64,000 nt of DNA. Origin: WRMS01 sp038562165 (GTDB taxonomy: Bacteria > Bacillota > Peptococcia > DRI-13 > UBA5745). Below the pieces are notes generated by a model that was not told the origin of the DNA, did no database searches, and worked only from the letters and a program-made list of their open reading frames with translations. The DNA lies in the NCBI GenBank assembly GCA_038562165.1, contig JBCFAO010000007.1, forward strand, positions 1 through 64,000, in the 5' to 3' direction. Of the stretch, positions 8,422-17,092 are shown piece after piece. Both the position numbers and the translations under genes were made by a program. Within the stretch, counting starts at the first letter, position 1. Every line of letters begins with the position of its first letter.

Positions 8422-10044
8422 CTACTGCCAGTAATAGAAAGCGGGATTGTAATAACCGGCCGGAATCGGCTCAACACCCTTAAGGTCTTTATTGATAACC
8501 ATGCTGTTGTAAGTCGTAAGAATCATCAGATACCAGACGTTCTCTTTATTCATTTCCGCCAACTGGGCATACAGCGCTTTGCGTTCATTATCATCGATAG
8601 AGGTACGGGCTTTGAGAAGAAGGGCATCAACCTCCGGGTTGTCCACCCCCGCAAAGTTCTGCATCTGTTTGCCAATGGTCTCACTGTGGAATTTGCCCCA
8701 CATAACAGGATCCGCATCCGGGAAATCGCCCCATGTCATGTAGTAGCACATTTCATAGTTCATGTCTTCCTGAACCTCTTTAAGGTAAGGAGCACGTTCC
8801 ATAATTTCGAGTTTACACCTTATGCCAACCTGGCGAAGCTGCTCCACAACGATCTGGGCGGGATTGGAATACCAGGAGTCAGAGGCAGTCTTAAAGCTTA
8901 CGTCAATACCATTGGGGTAACCTGCCTCCGCCAGCTTTGCTTTAGCCATTTCCGGGTCATAGGGATAGGGCTCAAAACCCTCAACGAAGCCAAAGTAGCC
9001 AGGCGTAATCGGTCCGGGTGTAACTTCGCCGACGCCGTTCATACCGCCGTCAAGCATGTCCTGACGATTGATGGCATAGGCCACTGCTTCACGAAGGGCA
9101 AGGTTGTCAGCAAAGGGACCTTCTTTAAGGTTCATCGTTACAATATAGGTACCGGCTGACGGAGCATTAATAACCTCGAGACTGTCGTTAGCGAGGAAAC
9201 GGGGACGGTCAGCGCTGTTCATCCCAATAAAGAAGTCAATCTCACCATTTTCAATCATCAGGCCGCCGGAAGTTTCATCGGATAAAAGCCTGATTTCAAC
9301 CTTCTTAATTGCGGGAGCTCCTCTATGCCAGCCGTTGTTGGCTTCAAGGACCATCCTGTCACCGGTTGTCCAGCTGACAAGCTTGTAGGGGCCGGTGCCA
9401 TTTTCCATCATCCCAAAGTTTTTGCCTTCAGCCTGGGATTTTTCGTAGGTGGCCTTAGAAATTATAGAGAAACCAGGGGTGGCAAGAATTTGCAAAATTG
9501 GTTTGTAGGGATAGGCAAGAGTAACCTTGATCTTATTATCCCCTATGTCTTCCCAGTTTTTAAGAATACTGGCGCCGCTGGAATTAAGCCCTTGCTTCGT
9601 CGCATAATCCAGCGAAAAAAGAACGTCCTCTACGGTTAGGGCTGTGCCATCGTGAAACTTAATATCATCACGAATATGGAAGGTAATCTCTGTGCCGTCC
9701 TCACTGAAATCCCAGGTGTCAGAGATTGACGGAACAATTGCCGATTGATCAGAAGGATCCTTTCCCACAATGGTGTCATGAAGTATAGCAACTACCATTT
9801 GAGCATTGGTTTTTGAATCGCCGCCGGGAGCAATGGTGTCAGGCTCCCTCGTATAGCCCATGATTAACGAATCTTTTGATGATTGGGTAGGTGTTTCTTG
9901 ACCTTCAAACGCTACGATTTCCTCAGCATCATTGGCAGACGGTGTGGTGCCCCCGGTATTTGTATTTGGTGAACCGCAGGCAACCAAGCTAATAAGCATT
10001 ACAGCAGATAGAGCCACCGAGATTAACCTTGTAAATCGATTCAT
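8422..10044 (-). CDS. Extracellular solute-binding protein, family 5 (peptide/nickel/glutathione type)
   Basis: A 540-residue lipoprotein that captures substrate for the 4452-8265 importer. It has a signal peptide with lipobox LVAC (acylated Cys near residue 23), a short Thr/Gly/Asn linker, then the SBP_bac_5 domain with DTWDFSEDGTEITFHIRDDIKFHDG (about 105-130) and VYPYDPEMAKAKLAEAGYP-like elements near 370. The start at 10044 is preferred to an ATG 14 codons upstream because AAAGGAGG sits just before it and the signal peptide begins there. Strong promoter elements lie at 10279-10307. The ligand is unknown; the downstream amidohydrolase suggests an amide or peptide. Confidence 0.9.
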   Translation of the reverse strand: MNRFTRLISVALSAVMLISLVACGSPNTNTGGTTPSANDAEEIVAFEGQETPTQSSKDSLIMGYTREPDTIAPGGDSKTNAQMVVAILHDTIVGKDPSDQSAIVPSISDTWDFSEDGTEITFHIRDDIKFHDGTALTVEDVLFSLDYATKQGLNSSGASILKNWEDIGDNKIKVTLAYPYKPILQILATPGFSIISKATYEKSQAEGKNFGMMENGTGPYKLVSWTTGDRMVLEANNGWHRGAPAIKKVEIRLLSDETSGGLMIENGEIDFFIGMNSADRPRFLANDSLEVINAPSAGTYIVTMNLKEGPFADNLALREAVAYAINRQDMLDGGMNGVGEVTPGPITPGYFGFVEGFEPYPYDPEMAKAKLAEAGYPNGIDVSFKTASDSWYSNPAQIVVEQLRQVGIRCKLEIMERAPYLKEVQEDMNYEMCYYMTWGDFPDADPVMWGKFHSETIGKQMQNFAGVDNPEVDALLLKARTSIDDNERKALYAQLAEMNKENVWYLMILTTYNSMVINKDLKGVEPIPAGYYNPAFYYWQ

Positions 10045-10278
10045 GGAAATCCTCCTTTTAAAAATAGTGTTTGGATATTTGGCCATCCCCTAATGCAATC
10101 TTCTGATTATTCTAGTTCCGGCAAACTTATTGAGCATCCCACCTTTGATATGCCTTTTTACCATTCTTGTGAGGCGCGAGGTTACTTATTCATTTGCTTT
10201 TGACATTAACTATTTTTATTCCCCTATAAAATATCCTCAGCGCCCCAATTTGTTCCAAAAACACGAAACCCTTTCTAA

Positions 10279-10307
10279 ATTGTATAACATCGTTTTAAAG
10301 ATGTCAA
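10279..10307 (-). promoter_or_regulatory. Strong sigma-A promoter for the binding-protein/importer operon
   Basis: Read on the minus strand: a perfect TTGACA (10302-10307), a 17-bp spacer and TACAAT (10279-10284), five of six matches to the -10 consensus. The leader to the start codon at 10044 is about 225 nt, long enough for post-transcriptional control, although no riboswitch fold was recognised in it. The remainder of 10045-10569 holds this and the plus-strand promoter and nothing else I can identify. Confidence 0.7.
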
Positions 10308-10444
10308 TTAGCAGTTTGACAGGAACCGGGACAAAACATGAATGTGGCACCCAGGACCGTCGCCGTGTTAATATACAGGTATGAGCAATGCCGTTGTCCG
10401 CCTAATGACATTTTCTTAAATAATTTGTGCTATTGCATATAAAT

Positions 10445-10472
10445 TTGACGACTTGTGAATATTGAGTATAAA
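10445..10472 (+). promoter_or_regulatory. Putative sigma-A promoter for the 10570 hydrolase gene
   Basis: TTGACG at 10445-10450 and TATAAA at 10467-10472 with a 16-bp spacer, about 90 bp before the start codon. It is divergent to the promoter at 10279-10307, so the two units may share regulatory sites in the 140 bp between them. Confidence 0.6.
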
Positions 10473-10569
10473 AGCTCCCGTTATTAAAATGTAGTTATCA
10501 ATCTTTGGAATGGATAAGGCAGCGGTTCTGAATATTGCAACACAACCAACTTACAGGAGGGATTAAGCT

Positions 10570-11586
10570 ATGATTGAATTGGCAAAATTTGATTATGAAG
10601 AACTGGTTAAACATCGGGGCACGAAGACAAAGGGTTTTCTGGAGGTGGCCTTAAAAGCTGATGGTTCTATGATGAAAATCCCTTACGTTATTGCTGTCGG
10701 AGCCGAGGAGGGACCTACGCTTCTGATGGACGGCGGCATTCATGGAGATGAGGTTGAAGGGGCAGACGCCATCGCCCGCGTATTCAAAGAAATTGACCCC
10801 CAAAAGCTTAAAGGTGTTTATCTTGGCGTACCTCATCTTAATCTTGAGGCCTACAGCATCGGCAAACGTGTGGCCAGCTCCATTGATTACACTGCGGCGG
10901 ATATGAACCGTAATATGCCCGGTGATGATGTTAACGGAAATATCAGCTCAACTGTTTTGGCTAAGTACGTTAAAAGCTTTGTACGTCACGCAGATTATTG
11001 GTTAACCTTCCACAGCGGCGGCAATAAGCTTATGCTGGAACCTGTCGCCTGCTATACAACTCCTCATCTTGATAAAAAATTTGGCGACCTAACGCTTAAA
11101 ATGGCAAGATGCTTCGCTACTCCCTTCATTTGGAGAAATGACCCGGGCACAACTATTGACGGAGATAAATCAATGCGGGCCATGTCCGACAGAAACGGCA
11201 TCGCATACATTTGTCTTGAAATGGGCGGTAATGTAATGTTCGGAAAAGACAGGGAGGAAATGTATAGGCTTTGCCATGACGGTATTCTAAACCTGATGAA
11301 CCTCATCAAAATGACCGACGGCCCCGCGCCGGTGTTCCGTGAGGATATTATTGATGTAACAGTCGAATATCTGCATAATACCCATGGCGGCAAATACCAT
11401 ATGGTAAAATACATTGGTGAGACTGCCCAAAAAGGTGAAGTATTGGGTTATATTACCGATGTTTTCGGCGATAAGATTGATGAATGTATAGCTCCTTATG
11501 ATGGTATTGTTGTGGGAACCTGGACGCCTCCTGTTATTCAGCCCAGAGAGTGGTGCTGCATTTACGGTAAGCTTGTCCAGGATTAA
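10570..11586 (+). CDS. Succinylglutamate desuccinylase/aspartoacylase-family zinc hydrolase
   Basis: A 338-residue member of the AstE/AspA (M14-like) family, which removes acyl groups from N-acyl amino acids with one zinc ion. Visible motifs are the zinc pair HxxE in GGIHGDEVEG (about residue 58), an Asn-Arg element (DMNRNMPGDD, about 115) and the third ligand histidine in WLTFHSGG (about 145). The C-terminal beta domain (KGEVLGYITDVFGDKIDECIAPYDGIVVG) is also typical. ACAGGAGGG precedes the start. It is monocistronic, between its own promoter and a strong bidirectional terminator. Diverging from the importer operon, it may deacylate a substrate brought in by that importer (inference). Confidence 0.82.
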   Translation: MIELAKFDYEELVKHRGTKTKGFLEVALKADGSMMKIPYVIAVGAEEGPTLLMDGGIHGDEVEGADAIARVFKEIDPQKLKGVYLGVPHLNLEAYSIGKRVASSIDYTAADMNRNMPGDDVNGNISSTVLAKYVKSFVRHADYWLTFHSGGNKLMLEPVACYTTPHLDKKFGDLTLKMARCFATPFIWRNDPGTTIDGDKSMRAMSDRNGIAYICLEMGGNVMFGKDREEMYRLCHDGILNLMNLIKMTDGPAPVFREDIIDVTVEYLHNTHGGKYHMVKYIGETAQKGEVLGYITDVFGDKIDECIAPYDGIVVGTWTPPVIQPREWCCIYGKLVQD

Positions 11587-11610
11587 GTTTTATGCAGCTA
11601 ACTGCTAATC

Positions 11611-11668
11611 TATTTTAGAACAAAAGACGGTTTCTGGCTTACGCCAGTTGCCGTCTTTTGTTCTTTTA
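11611..11668. terminator. Bidirectional rho-independent terminator
   Basis: A perfect 13-bp outer stem (GAACAAAAGACGG at 11618-11630 with 11651-11663) carries an inner CTGGC/GCCAG stem. T-rich sequence follows in both directions. It separates the two convergent aspartoacylase-family genes. Confidence 0.85.
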
Positions 11669-11694
11669 ACCGTTGCCGTTAATGAGACTTGCAT

Positions 11695-12648
11695 TTAAAT
11701 TCCATAAGTAATAATTGGGTCGCCCTCGCCAATGGCCAGAGAGGTGGCGATAAACAAGATCATGCTGTCAAAATCCGCATGATAGGTTTCAAGAATCTGG
11801 CCGAAAACATCTCTGATTTCCCCGATTTTCTGCCCTTTCTTGACCTTTTCTTTTATGCTGACAGCCGGATACCAGCAGCCGGTACAGGTGGAATCAAGGT
11901 AAACGGCCTTAGTAATCTCCATAGGCTCCTGATCCGGAGCCACTTCGCCGTCCTCGGTCAGCCCCTGGGCCCTCATCACCGTTAATATGTCTTTTTTATA
12001 CAGCTCCACTTCCTGGGGACTCCACAGGCCTGAGGAACCCCGCTCGATCAAGAGGCAGGGCAAGCCCCGGATGGCGGCGGAATTATAGGCTCCTGTAGTG
12101 GCGCTGGATTTTACCATAAAATCCGACTTCAGCTTCACCGCCATAGCCCGGGAAGCCGCTGTCACTTCCGGGGAGGCTATGCCGGGATAATAAACGTAAG
12201 GCGGCAATTCTTCATGGATATCACCGCCGTGAAGATCTACGTAAAAGTCTGCTTGACCCTGCAGCTCCTGGGTTATAAACCAGGCGATCTGCTGAGATAT
12301 GGTTCCTTCAGGGTCTCCGGGGAATTGGCGGTTGATATTTTTTCCGTCCAGGGGATTGATATAGGAAAGCTTGGCCTGGAAGGCCGGCGGATTCACTATA
12401 GGGACGATGATGATCTGTCCCTTTATCTCCTCCGGTCGTAATTCATTTGCCAAATCAATTGCCGCCTGGATACTGGGGTATTCGCCGCCGTGGATTCCCG
12501 CCGTAATTAAAAAAGTCTTTCCCTGGCCGGCGCCATTGATCAGGGTGGCCGGCATCCGGTAATCCGTACCCGTTACCGTAATAAAGCCTTGAACCTTCTC
12601 GCCGGGTTTAGCGCTCATCTCTCCTGCCCACAACTCTTGTTTGCTCAT
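11695..12648 (-). CDS. Second succinylglutamate desuccinylase/aspartoacylase-family hydrolase
   Basis: A 317-residue zinc hydrolase of the same superfamily as the 10570 protein but clearly divergent from it. Motifs are the HxxE pair in TAGIHGGEYPS (about 52), NRQFPGDPEGT (about 108) and the histidine in FYVDLHGGDIHE (about 137). The C-terminal KVKKGQKIGEIRDVFGQIL beta-domain strand is present. ATG at 12648 is chosen over the TTG one codon earlier, with GAAGGTG six bases upstream. It lies downstream of the IclR regulator on the same strand, but a terminator-like hairpin (12854-12887) separates them. Likely role: deacylation of an N-acyl amino acid or carboxylate; the substrate is unknown. Confidence 0.82.
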   Translation of the reverse strand: MSKQELWAGEMSAKPGEKVQGFITVTGTDYRMPATLINGAGQGKTFLITAGIHGGEYPSIQAAIDLANELRPEEIKGQIIIVPIVNPPAFQAKLSYINPLDGKNINRQFPGDPEGTISQQIAWFITQELQGQADFYVDLHGGDIHEELPPYVYYPGIASPEVTAASRAMAVKLKSDFMVKSSATTGAYNSAAIRGLPCLLIERGSSGLWSPQEVELYKKDILTVMRAQGLTEDGEVAPDQEPMEITKAVYLDSTCTGCWYPAVSIKEKVKKGQKIGEIRDVFGQILETYHADFDSMILFIATSLAIGEGDPIITYGI

Positions 12649-12853
12649 CAATTCACCTTCTCTTCATTAATCATTAATGCTGTGCTGTACCAACAGCATC
12701 AGAATAGGCGATATATTCTATTACTTAGAACATCGTTCTGTAAAAAGATTATATACTTCTTGAATTTATCTGTCAATATGCTTGCTCTAACAGCTCCTAC
12801 GCCAAGCCTGTAAAGGACTTTCACCGCCTGGCCTATCGCCCATGCGGTCGCAC

Positions 12854-12887
12854 CACAAAAAATGCCGCCAGGATCTCTCCTGACGGC
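12854..12887 (-). terminator. Rho-independent terminator of the iclR-type gene
   Basis: Leftward reading gives a 10-bp stem (12878-12887 with 12864-12873, one mismatch, core GCCGTCAGGA) and then six T residues. It lies 43 bp past the regulator stop codon. The remaining 200 bp up to the hydrolase start at 12648 are AT-rich and show no clear promoter hexamers. Confidence 0.7.
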
Positions 12888-12929
12888 GCCATAATTTTTC
12901 TTTGTGCCCATGTGGATTTTGCTTCTCTT

Positions 12930-13736
12930 TTAAGACAGGGGGTGTATATCCTTCCCCTGATAGCCCAGAATCTTTGATATTTTACCGCTGTATTCCTTCA
13001 AATATTCCAGGTTTTCTTTGATTTTTGTCTCATTGATCCGGGCATAAGGAGTGCTGACACTGAGGGCGGCAATAATATTGCCGGTATAATCTCTCAAGGG
13101 CATGGCCATGCAGTACAGGCCGATGCAAAACTCCTCGTTATCCACCGCATAGCCTTGTCTTCTTGTTTTTTCGATCTCCTTAATCAAATCATCCACGTTG
13201 GTAATGCTGTTGTGAGTCAGCTTTTTCAGCCTGCCTCTGTCTTTATCCATCATTGAGCGGATAGTCTCTTCCGGCATTTCGCTGATCAGAATTTTACCCA
13301 AAGCCGTAGCATGAAGAGCTTCATGCTCACCAGGCTGCAGGTTTACCCGCAGATTCTCGGCAGAACCTTCTATTTTGGATATGATCACAACCTCGCTGCC
13401 GCTGACCACTCCCACATTTACCGTTTCCTTTACCTTCTGGCTCAATTCGATCAAAAGGGTATTGTCCAGATTGTAAAGTTGGTTTTGCCGCGGCACCATC
13501 TGGCCGATATTGTACAGGGACCAGCCCAGACGATAACGGTTGGTTTCTTCATTCTTGTCAATAAAACCATAATACTTTAATGTTTCCAATATTCGATGAA
13601 CCGTACTTTTACCTAAATCCAATTTGCGGCTGAGCTCGCTGATTCCTACACCTCGGTTGCTGCTGTCCTGGGATAACACTTCAATAATTTCCAAAGCTTT
13701 CATTACAGTCAGCACAGGGTATTTTGGCTTATCCAT
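12930..13736 (-). CDS. IclR-family transcriptional regulator
   Basis: A 268-residue IclR protein. The N-terminal winged helix covers residues 5-65 (VMKALEIIEVLSQ, GISELSRKLDLGKSTVHRILETL). The C-terminal GAF-like effector domain covers about 80-255, with the family's LHATALGKILIS and AVDNEEFCIGLYCMAMPLRD segments. Ribosome site GGAGTGA six bases before the ATG. IclR proteins generally repress small catabolic operons and are released by a small carboxylate. Candidate targets are itself and the hydrolase at 11695-12648. Confidence 0.9.
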   Translation of the reverse strand: MDKPKYPVLTVMKALEIIEVLSQDSSNRGVGISELSRKLDLGKSTVHRILETLKYYGFIDKNEETNRYRLGWSLYNIGQMVPRQNQLYNLDNTLLIELSQKVKETVNVGVVSGSEVVIISKIEGSAENLRVNLQPGEHEALHATALGKILISEMPEETIRSMMDKDRGRLKKLTHNSITNVDDLIKEIEKTRRQGYAVDNEEFCIGLYCMAMPLRDYTGNIIAALSVSTPYARINETKIKENLEYLKEYSGKISKILGYQGKDIHPLS

Positions 13737-13770
13737 AAATAAGTCACTCCATGCTCTTTATTTTCTTTCT

Positions 13771-13800
13771 ATCATAGCATTAATGGAATCAAAAAAGCAA
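13771..13800 (-). promoter_or_regulatory. Putative promoter of the iclR-type gene
   Basis: On the minus strand TTGCTT (13795-13800), an 18-bp spacer and TATGAT (13771-13776), about 35 bp before the start codon. The spacer contains ATTCCATTAATG, a partly symmetric sequence that could be an autoregulatory site. This is a consensus match only. Confidence 0.4.
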
Positions 13801-13983
13801 GGGCATTTATACCATTTTTCTAATTATCGGAACGGACCCTTCGACAAAACCAATATTTCCAAGGATTCAAGAACGAAGGTTATTATCGCATCCTTCCTAA
13901 CTAAACATTCAACGAGATGAGAAGGTCAAATTTTGGAGAAGAGGCAGCCCATTAAGCCGCTGCCCCTGATTGCAGGTTTGTAC

Positions 13984-14030
13984 GAGGGCACTGAAGAAGT
14001 CGCTTCCCATCCAGCCGTGTGTACAAAAAC
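13984..14030. repeat. Copy of a dispersed intergenic repeat (GAGGGCACTGAA type)
   Basis: This stretch starts GAGGGCACTGAAGAAG and is almost identical over some 45 bp to 55212-55258, including the tail that ends in TGTACAAAAA. A shorter match lies at 53852-53872. Just upstream, TTGCAGGTTTGTAC (about 13971-13984) matches the other intergenic repeat family. No open frame covers it. It is probably a fragment of a non-autonomous mobile element. The rest of 13737-14131 holds the iclR promoter and the nhaC terminator. Confidence 0.6.
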
Positions 14031-14073
14031 GGCAAAGAAGCTTGCCCCGGCTCAAAGGGTCAAGCTTCTTTGC
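14025..14073 (-). terminator. Rho-independent terminator of the lyase-nhaC operon
   Basis: A perfect 13-bp stem (GCAAAGAAGCTTG at 14032-14044 with 14061-14073) has a 16-nt loop. Reading leftward the stem is followed by CG and five T residues. It lies 58 bp past the nhaC stop, inside or next to the dispersed repeat, so the mobile sequence appears to supply part of the terminator. Confidence 0.7.
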
Positions 14074-14131
14074 TTTATAGCAATCTTATCTGAGAGAGGG
14101 GTTATCTGGAAGAGGGTTATCTGAGAGACTC

Positions 14132-15523
14132 CTAGGCTTCTTTTACTTTGTCCAATTTCTCAATTGAAAACCCTGTATAGCCATAAATGGCGGAAATGAT
14201 AGGCGTAATGTAGCAGAAAAAGGCAAAGGGAGCATAGGCAAAGGCGGACACGCCCAAGGTAGAGGCCATAAAGGCGCCGCAGTTGTTCCAGGGAATCAAA
14301 GGCGAGGTCACTGTACCGCCGTCTTCCAGAGCACGGGAAAGGTTTTTGGGATGCAGGCCCTTTTCAATATAACGCTGCTTGTACATATTGCCGGTGACCA
14401 CGATGGAAAGATATTGGCTGGCCGTCAGGATATTAACAGCTATACAAGTAAGCAGGGTGGCCAGAATCAAGGAACCGGTGCTTTTGGCTGCCGCCAGAAC
14501 TTTATCAATAATAGCGTCTAGCATGCCGGTTTTTTGAACAACGCCGCCAAAGGCCATGGCCACAAAGATCAGAGTGATGGTCCAGCCCATGCTGGACATG
14601 CCGCCGCTGGACAACAATTTGTCCACCATCTCGTTGCCGGTCTGGGAAGTATAACCGGAGAAGGAAACGTTTATCACCTCTCCCAAACCTGCTCCTTGCA
14701 CAATCAACGCCAATACAGCTCCCAGAAAGGCGCCGGCAAACAAGCCCGGTATAGAAGGAACCTTCTTGACAACCATGGCGATAACCATAATCGGCGGTAC
14801 CAAAAGGATAGGGTTAATCGTAAATTTATCGGCCAGCAAAGCCATGATTTCGTTAAGGCTGGTGGGATCAATAGAGTTGCTGCCATATTTAAAGCCCATA
14901 ACGGTATAGAGAACTAAAGTAAGCAATATGCTGGGAACAGTGGTATAGACCATATGCTTAATATGCTCAAAGAGCTCAGAGCCTGCCACTGCCGGCGCCA
15001 TATTCGTGGTATCGGACAAAGGCGACATTTTATCACCGAAATAAGAGCCGCTGATGATAGCTCCGGCTACCATGGGCAGGGGAATATTCATGGTTTGGCC
15101 GATACCCATTAAAGCGATACCCACGGTACCTACCGTACTCCAGGAAGCGCCGGTGGCCAGGCTTACGATAGCGCAAAGAACGCAGGCAATCAGTAAAAAG
15201 GCTTTGGGAGAAATAATCTTCAGGCCGTAATAAATCATTGTAGGCACTACGCCGGACAAAATCCAGGTACCGATTAAAGCTCCCACAATCAGCAAGATGG
15301 CTATGGCTTGTAAAGAGGAAGCCATGGTCTCCAGAATATATTTTTCAATATCATCCCACTTGTAGCCGGCCTTTACCGCTACCAAAGCGGCCACAGCAGT
15401 GGAAAATACGATGGGAATATGGGGGCCGGCGCCTAAAAGTCTTAAGGAAATAAAAAGACAGCCTACGAGAGTCACCAAAGGAATTAAGGCAAGGATCAAT
15501 GGCATCTTCTTGCGCTCCGACAT
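14132..15523 (-). CDS. NhaC-family Na+/H+ (or substrate/Na+) antiporter
   Basis: A 463-residue polytopic membrane protein of the NhaC family with about eleven hydrophobic segments. Typical motifs are the SYFGDKMSPLSDTTNMAPAV stretch (about 155-175) and a C-terminal half-repeat with TVTSPLIPWNNCGAFMASTLGV (about 400-420). The start follows AAAAGGAGAG. It is the second gene behind the gamma-lyase-like gene (30-bp gap) and ends at the 14025-14073 terminator. NhaC relatives include Na+/H+ antiporters and Na+-coupled malate/lactate or amino-acid exchangers. Because it is co-transcribed with a PLP lyase, exchange of an amino acid or its product is as likely as plain ion homeostasis. Confidence 0.88.
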   Translation of the reverse strand: MSERKKMPLILALIPLVTLVGCLFISLRLLGAGPHIPIVFSTAVAALVAVKAGYKWDDIEKYILETMASSLQAIAILLIVGALIGTWILSGVVPTMIYYGLKIISPKAFLLIACVLCAIVSLATGASWSTVGTVGIALMGIGQTMNIPLPMVAGAIISGSYFGDKMSPLSDTTNMAPAVAGSELFEHIKHMVYTTVPSILLTLVLYTVMGFKYGSNSIDPTSLNEIMALLADKFTINPILLVPPIMVIAMVVKKVPSIPGLFAGAFLGAVLALIVQGAGLGEVINVSFSGYTSQTGNEMVDKLLSSGGMSSMGWTITLIFVAMAFGGVVQKTGMLDAIIDKVLAAAKSTGSLILATLLTCIAVNILTASQYLSIVVTGNMYKQRYIEKGLHPKNLSRALEDGGTVTSPLIPWNNCGAFMASTLGVSAFAYAPFAFFCYITPIISAIYGYTGFSIEKLDKVKEA

Positions 15524-15552
15524 ATAATTCTCTCCTTTTTATTTTGCAATGT

Positions 15553-16743
15553 TTAGTTGAATATTTCCAGGGCTTGCATAAAGTCCTTAATTAAATCATC
15601 GGCATTTTCAACGCCTACGGATACTCGGATCATACCCGGCGTGATACCTCTTTGCCGCCGGATATCATCAGGCACATTGTAATGGGATGAAGTAACGGGG
15701 TGGCTTAAAGAGGTTCGTATGCCTCCCAAAGTAGGAGCGTAATGGGCAAAATGCAATTCTTTCATGAAGCGGTCGATTTTTTCCATATCCTCGGCAACGG
15801 TAAAGCTCAGCATGGCGCTGCAGCCTTTATCGATGAACATGGCATCGGCCAATTGCCTTTGCGGATAATCCGGCAAACTGGGGTGGTTAACCTTGGTCAC
15901 ATGCTTACTGGCTTGCAAAGCTGCTGCCAGTTTGGCCGCCGTGGCCATCTGCTTGGGAACCCGCAGCTCCACCGTATGCAACCCCCGGTAAATCAGCCAG
16001 GAGCTGAAAGGGTCGCCGGGAGTGCCGCAGAGCATGGAAAAAGCTTTGATTTTGTCAATCAATTCTCCCCCGGCCGTAATGGAGCCGCCCATAGCATCGC
16101 TATGACCGTTGAGAAATTTGGTCAGGCTGTTCATCACCAGATCGGCGCCAAAGCCCAGGGGCCGGATAGCCAAAGGGGTAGTAAAGGTATTATCCACCAT
16201 CAATAAGCCGCCGGCTGCATGGATCATGGCCGCCAAAGCCTTCAAGTCCGCCAGAGTCAATGTAGGGTTGCTGATCACCTCCGTATAAATCATTTTTGTT
16301 TCCGGCCGGATTGCCTTTTGAACTGCCGCAAGATCATTTAAATTCATAAACTCCACATTAACCGACATTTTTCCCATGACCTTGGTCATGGTTTCAAAGG
16401 TTTCTCCATAAATATCGGCATTGCAGATCACGTGATCTCCCGGCGCCAATAAAGCAATCAAGGTAGTTGTAATGGCTCCCATCCCGGAAGAAAAAATCAG
16501 GGAGCTTTCGCCGCCTTCCAGGTAGCTGATGGCCTGACCCAGTATCGTACGGTTAGGGTTGTTGGTTCTGATATAAGTATAGCCTTTTTGCTTCGTCACT
16601 TCCTGGACTTCGCTGAGGCTATCCATTACAAAGGCCGTGGTTAGAAAACAGGGCACTGTTTCCGGTTTAAAACCAAAGCCCGGTATATCGCTTCCCTCAT
16701 ATAAAATTTCCGACTCCCTTGTATATCCCGTTGCATCCTTCAT
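15553..16743 (-). CDS. PLP-dependent Cys/Met-metabolism enzyme (gamma-lyase-like)
   Basis: A 396-residue fold-type I enzyme of the cystathionine gamma-lyase / methionine gamma-lyase family. The Schiff-base lysine is in NSLTKFLNGHSDAMGG, the phosphate-binding region in FSSGMGAITTT, and the cofactor aspartate in LLMVDNTFTTP. The tyrosine that contacts PLP is in DIYGETF; methionine gamma-lyases usually have Cys and sulfhydrylases Gly where this protein has Glu, so specificity is uncertain. The start is ATG 16743: an in-frame ATG eight codons earlier overlaps the AAAAGGAG ribosome site. It probably cleaves a sulfur or O-substituted amino acid to a 2-oxoacid and ammonia. Confidence 0.85.
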   Translation of the reverse strand: MKDATGYTRESEILYEGSDIPGFGFKPETVPCFLTTAFVMDSLSEVQEVTKQKGYTYIRTNNPNRTILGQAISYLEGGESSLIFSSGMGAITTTLIALLAPGDHVICNADIYGETFETMTKVMGKMSVNVEFMNLNDLAAVQKAIRPETKMIYTEVISNPTLTLADLKALAAMIHAAGGLLMVDNTFTTPLAIRPLGFGADLVMNSLTKFLNGHSDAMGGSITAGGELIDKIKAFSMLCGTPGDPFSSWLIYRGLHTVELRVPKQMATAAKLAAALQASKHVTKVNHPSLPDYPQRQLADAMFIDKGCSAMLSFTVAEDMEKIDRFMKELHFAHYAPTLGGIRTSLSHPVTSSHYNVPDDIRRQRGITPGMIRVSVGVENADDLIKDFMQALEIFN

Positions 16744-16806
16744 AAGTTGTGTCAGCTCCTTTTCCACATTTCACGCTATTTCTGCGGTTCATTTGCTTGC
16801 GATTTG

Positions 16807-16837
16807 ATCCTATCATTTTAGTTAACTATAAAGTCAA
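16807..16837 (-). promoter_or_regulatory. MerR-type promoter/operator of the lyase-nhaC operon
   Basis: On the minus strand TTGACT (16832-16837) and TAGGAT (16807-16812) are separated by exactly 19 bp, the overlong spacer characteristic of promoters that MerR proteins activate by untwisting DNA. The spacer holds the perfect dyad TAGTTAACTA. The divergent MerR gene starts 255 bp away. This is sequence-level evidence for MerR control of the lyase and antiporter. Confidence 0.68.
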
Positions 16838-16972
16838 CAGAGTCAAGGGCAGAAAACAGAAAATATTCTCTTAATTTTTACTGTTTTTTTAACTTACTCA
16901 TCCCCTTACCTGAGTTTTTCTTCGTCTCAAGACCTCCTTTTTCCTCATGTTTCCAGGCCCGGACAGCTAACC

Positions 16973-16984
16973 TTATAGTTAACT
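16973..16984 (+). promoter_or_regulatory. Second copy of the MerR-type operator core
   Basis: TTATAGTTAACT occurs here on the plus strand and, on the minus strand, within the 19-bp spacer at 16813-16831. Two copies of a 12-mer in one 350-bp divergent intergenic region point to a second binding site, probably for autoregulation of merR. No good -35/-10 pair was found around this copy. The rest of 16744-17092 shows nothing else. Confidence 0.5.
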
Positions 16985-17092
16985 GCAAGGCTTTTTCCAC
17001 AAGTAAATCCTGTAAAACATTGAATTCCCCTATTTGCTGCGTTAAAATAAACTTGCTCAGAGCACACACTTTTTTAATGCAGGGAGGCTCAT

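Noticed and set aside
10506..10522. GG-N10-GC pattern before the 10570 gene
   Set aside because: The surrounding bases (TTTGGAATGGATAAGGCAG) lack the C after GG and the TTGC of a sigma-54 promoter; a good sigma-A type promoter lies at 10445-10472.
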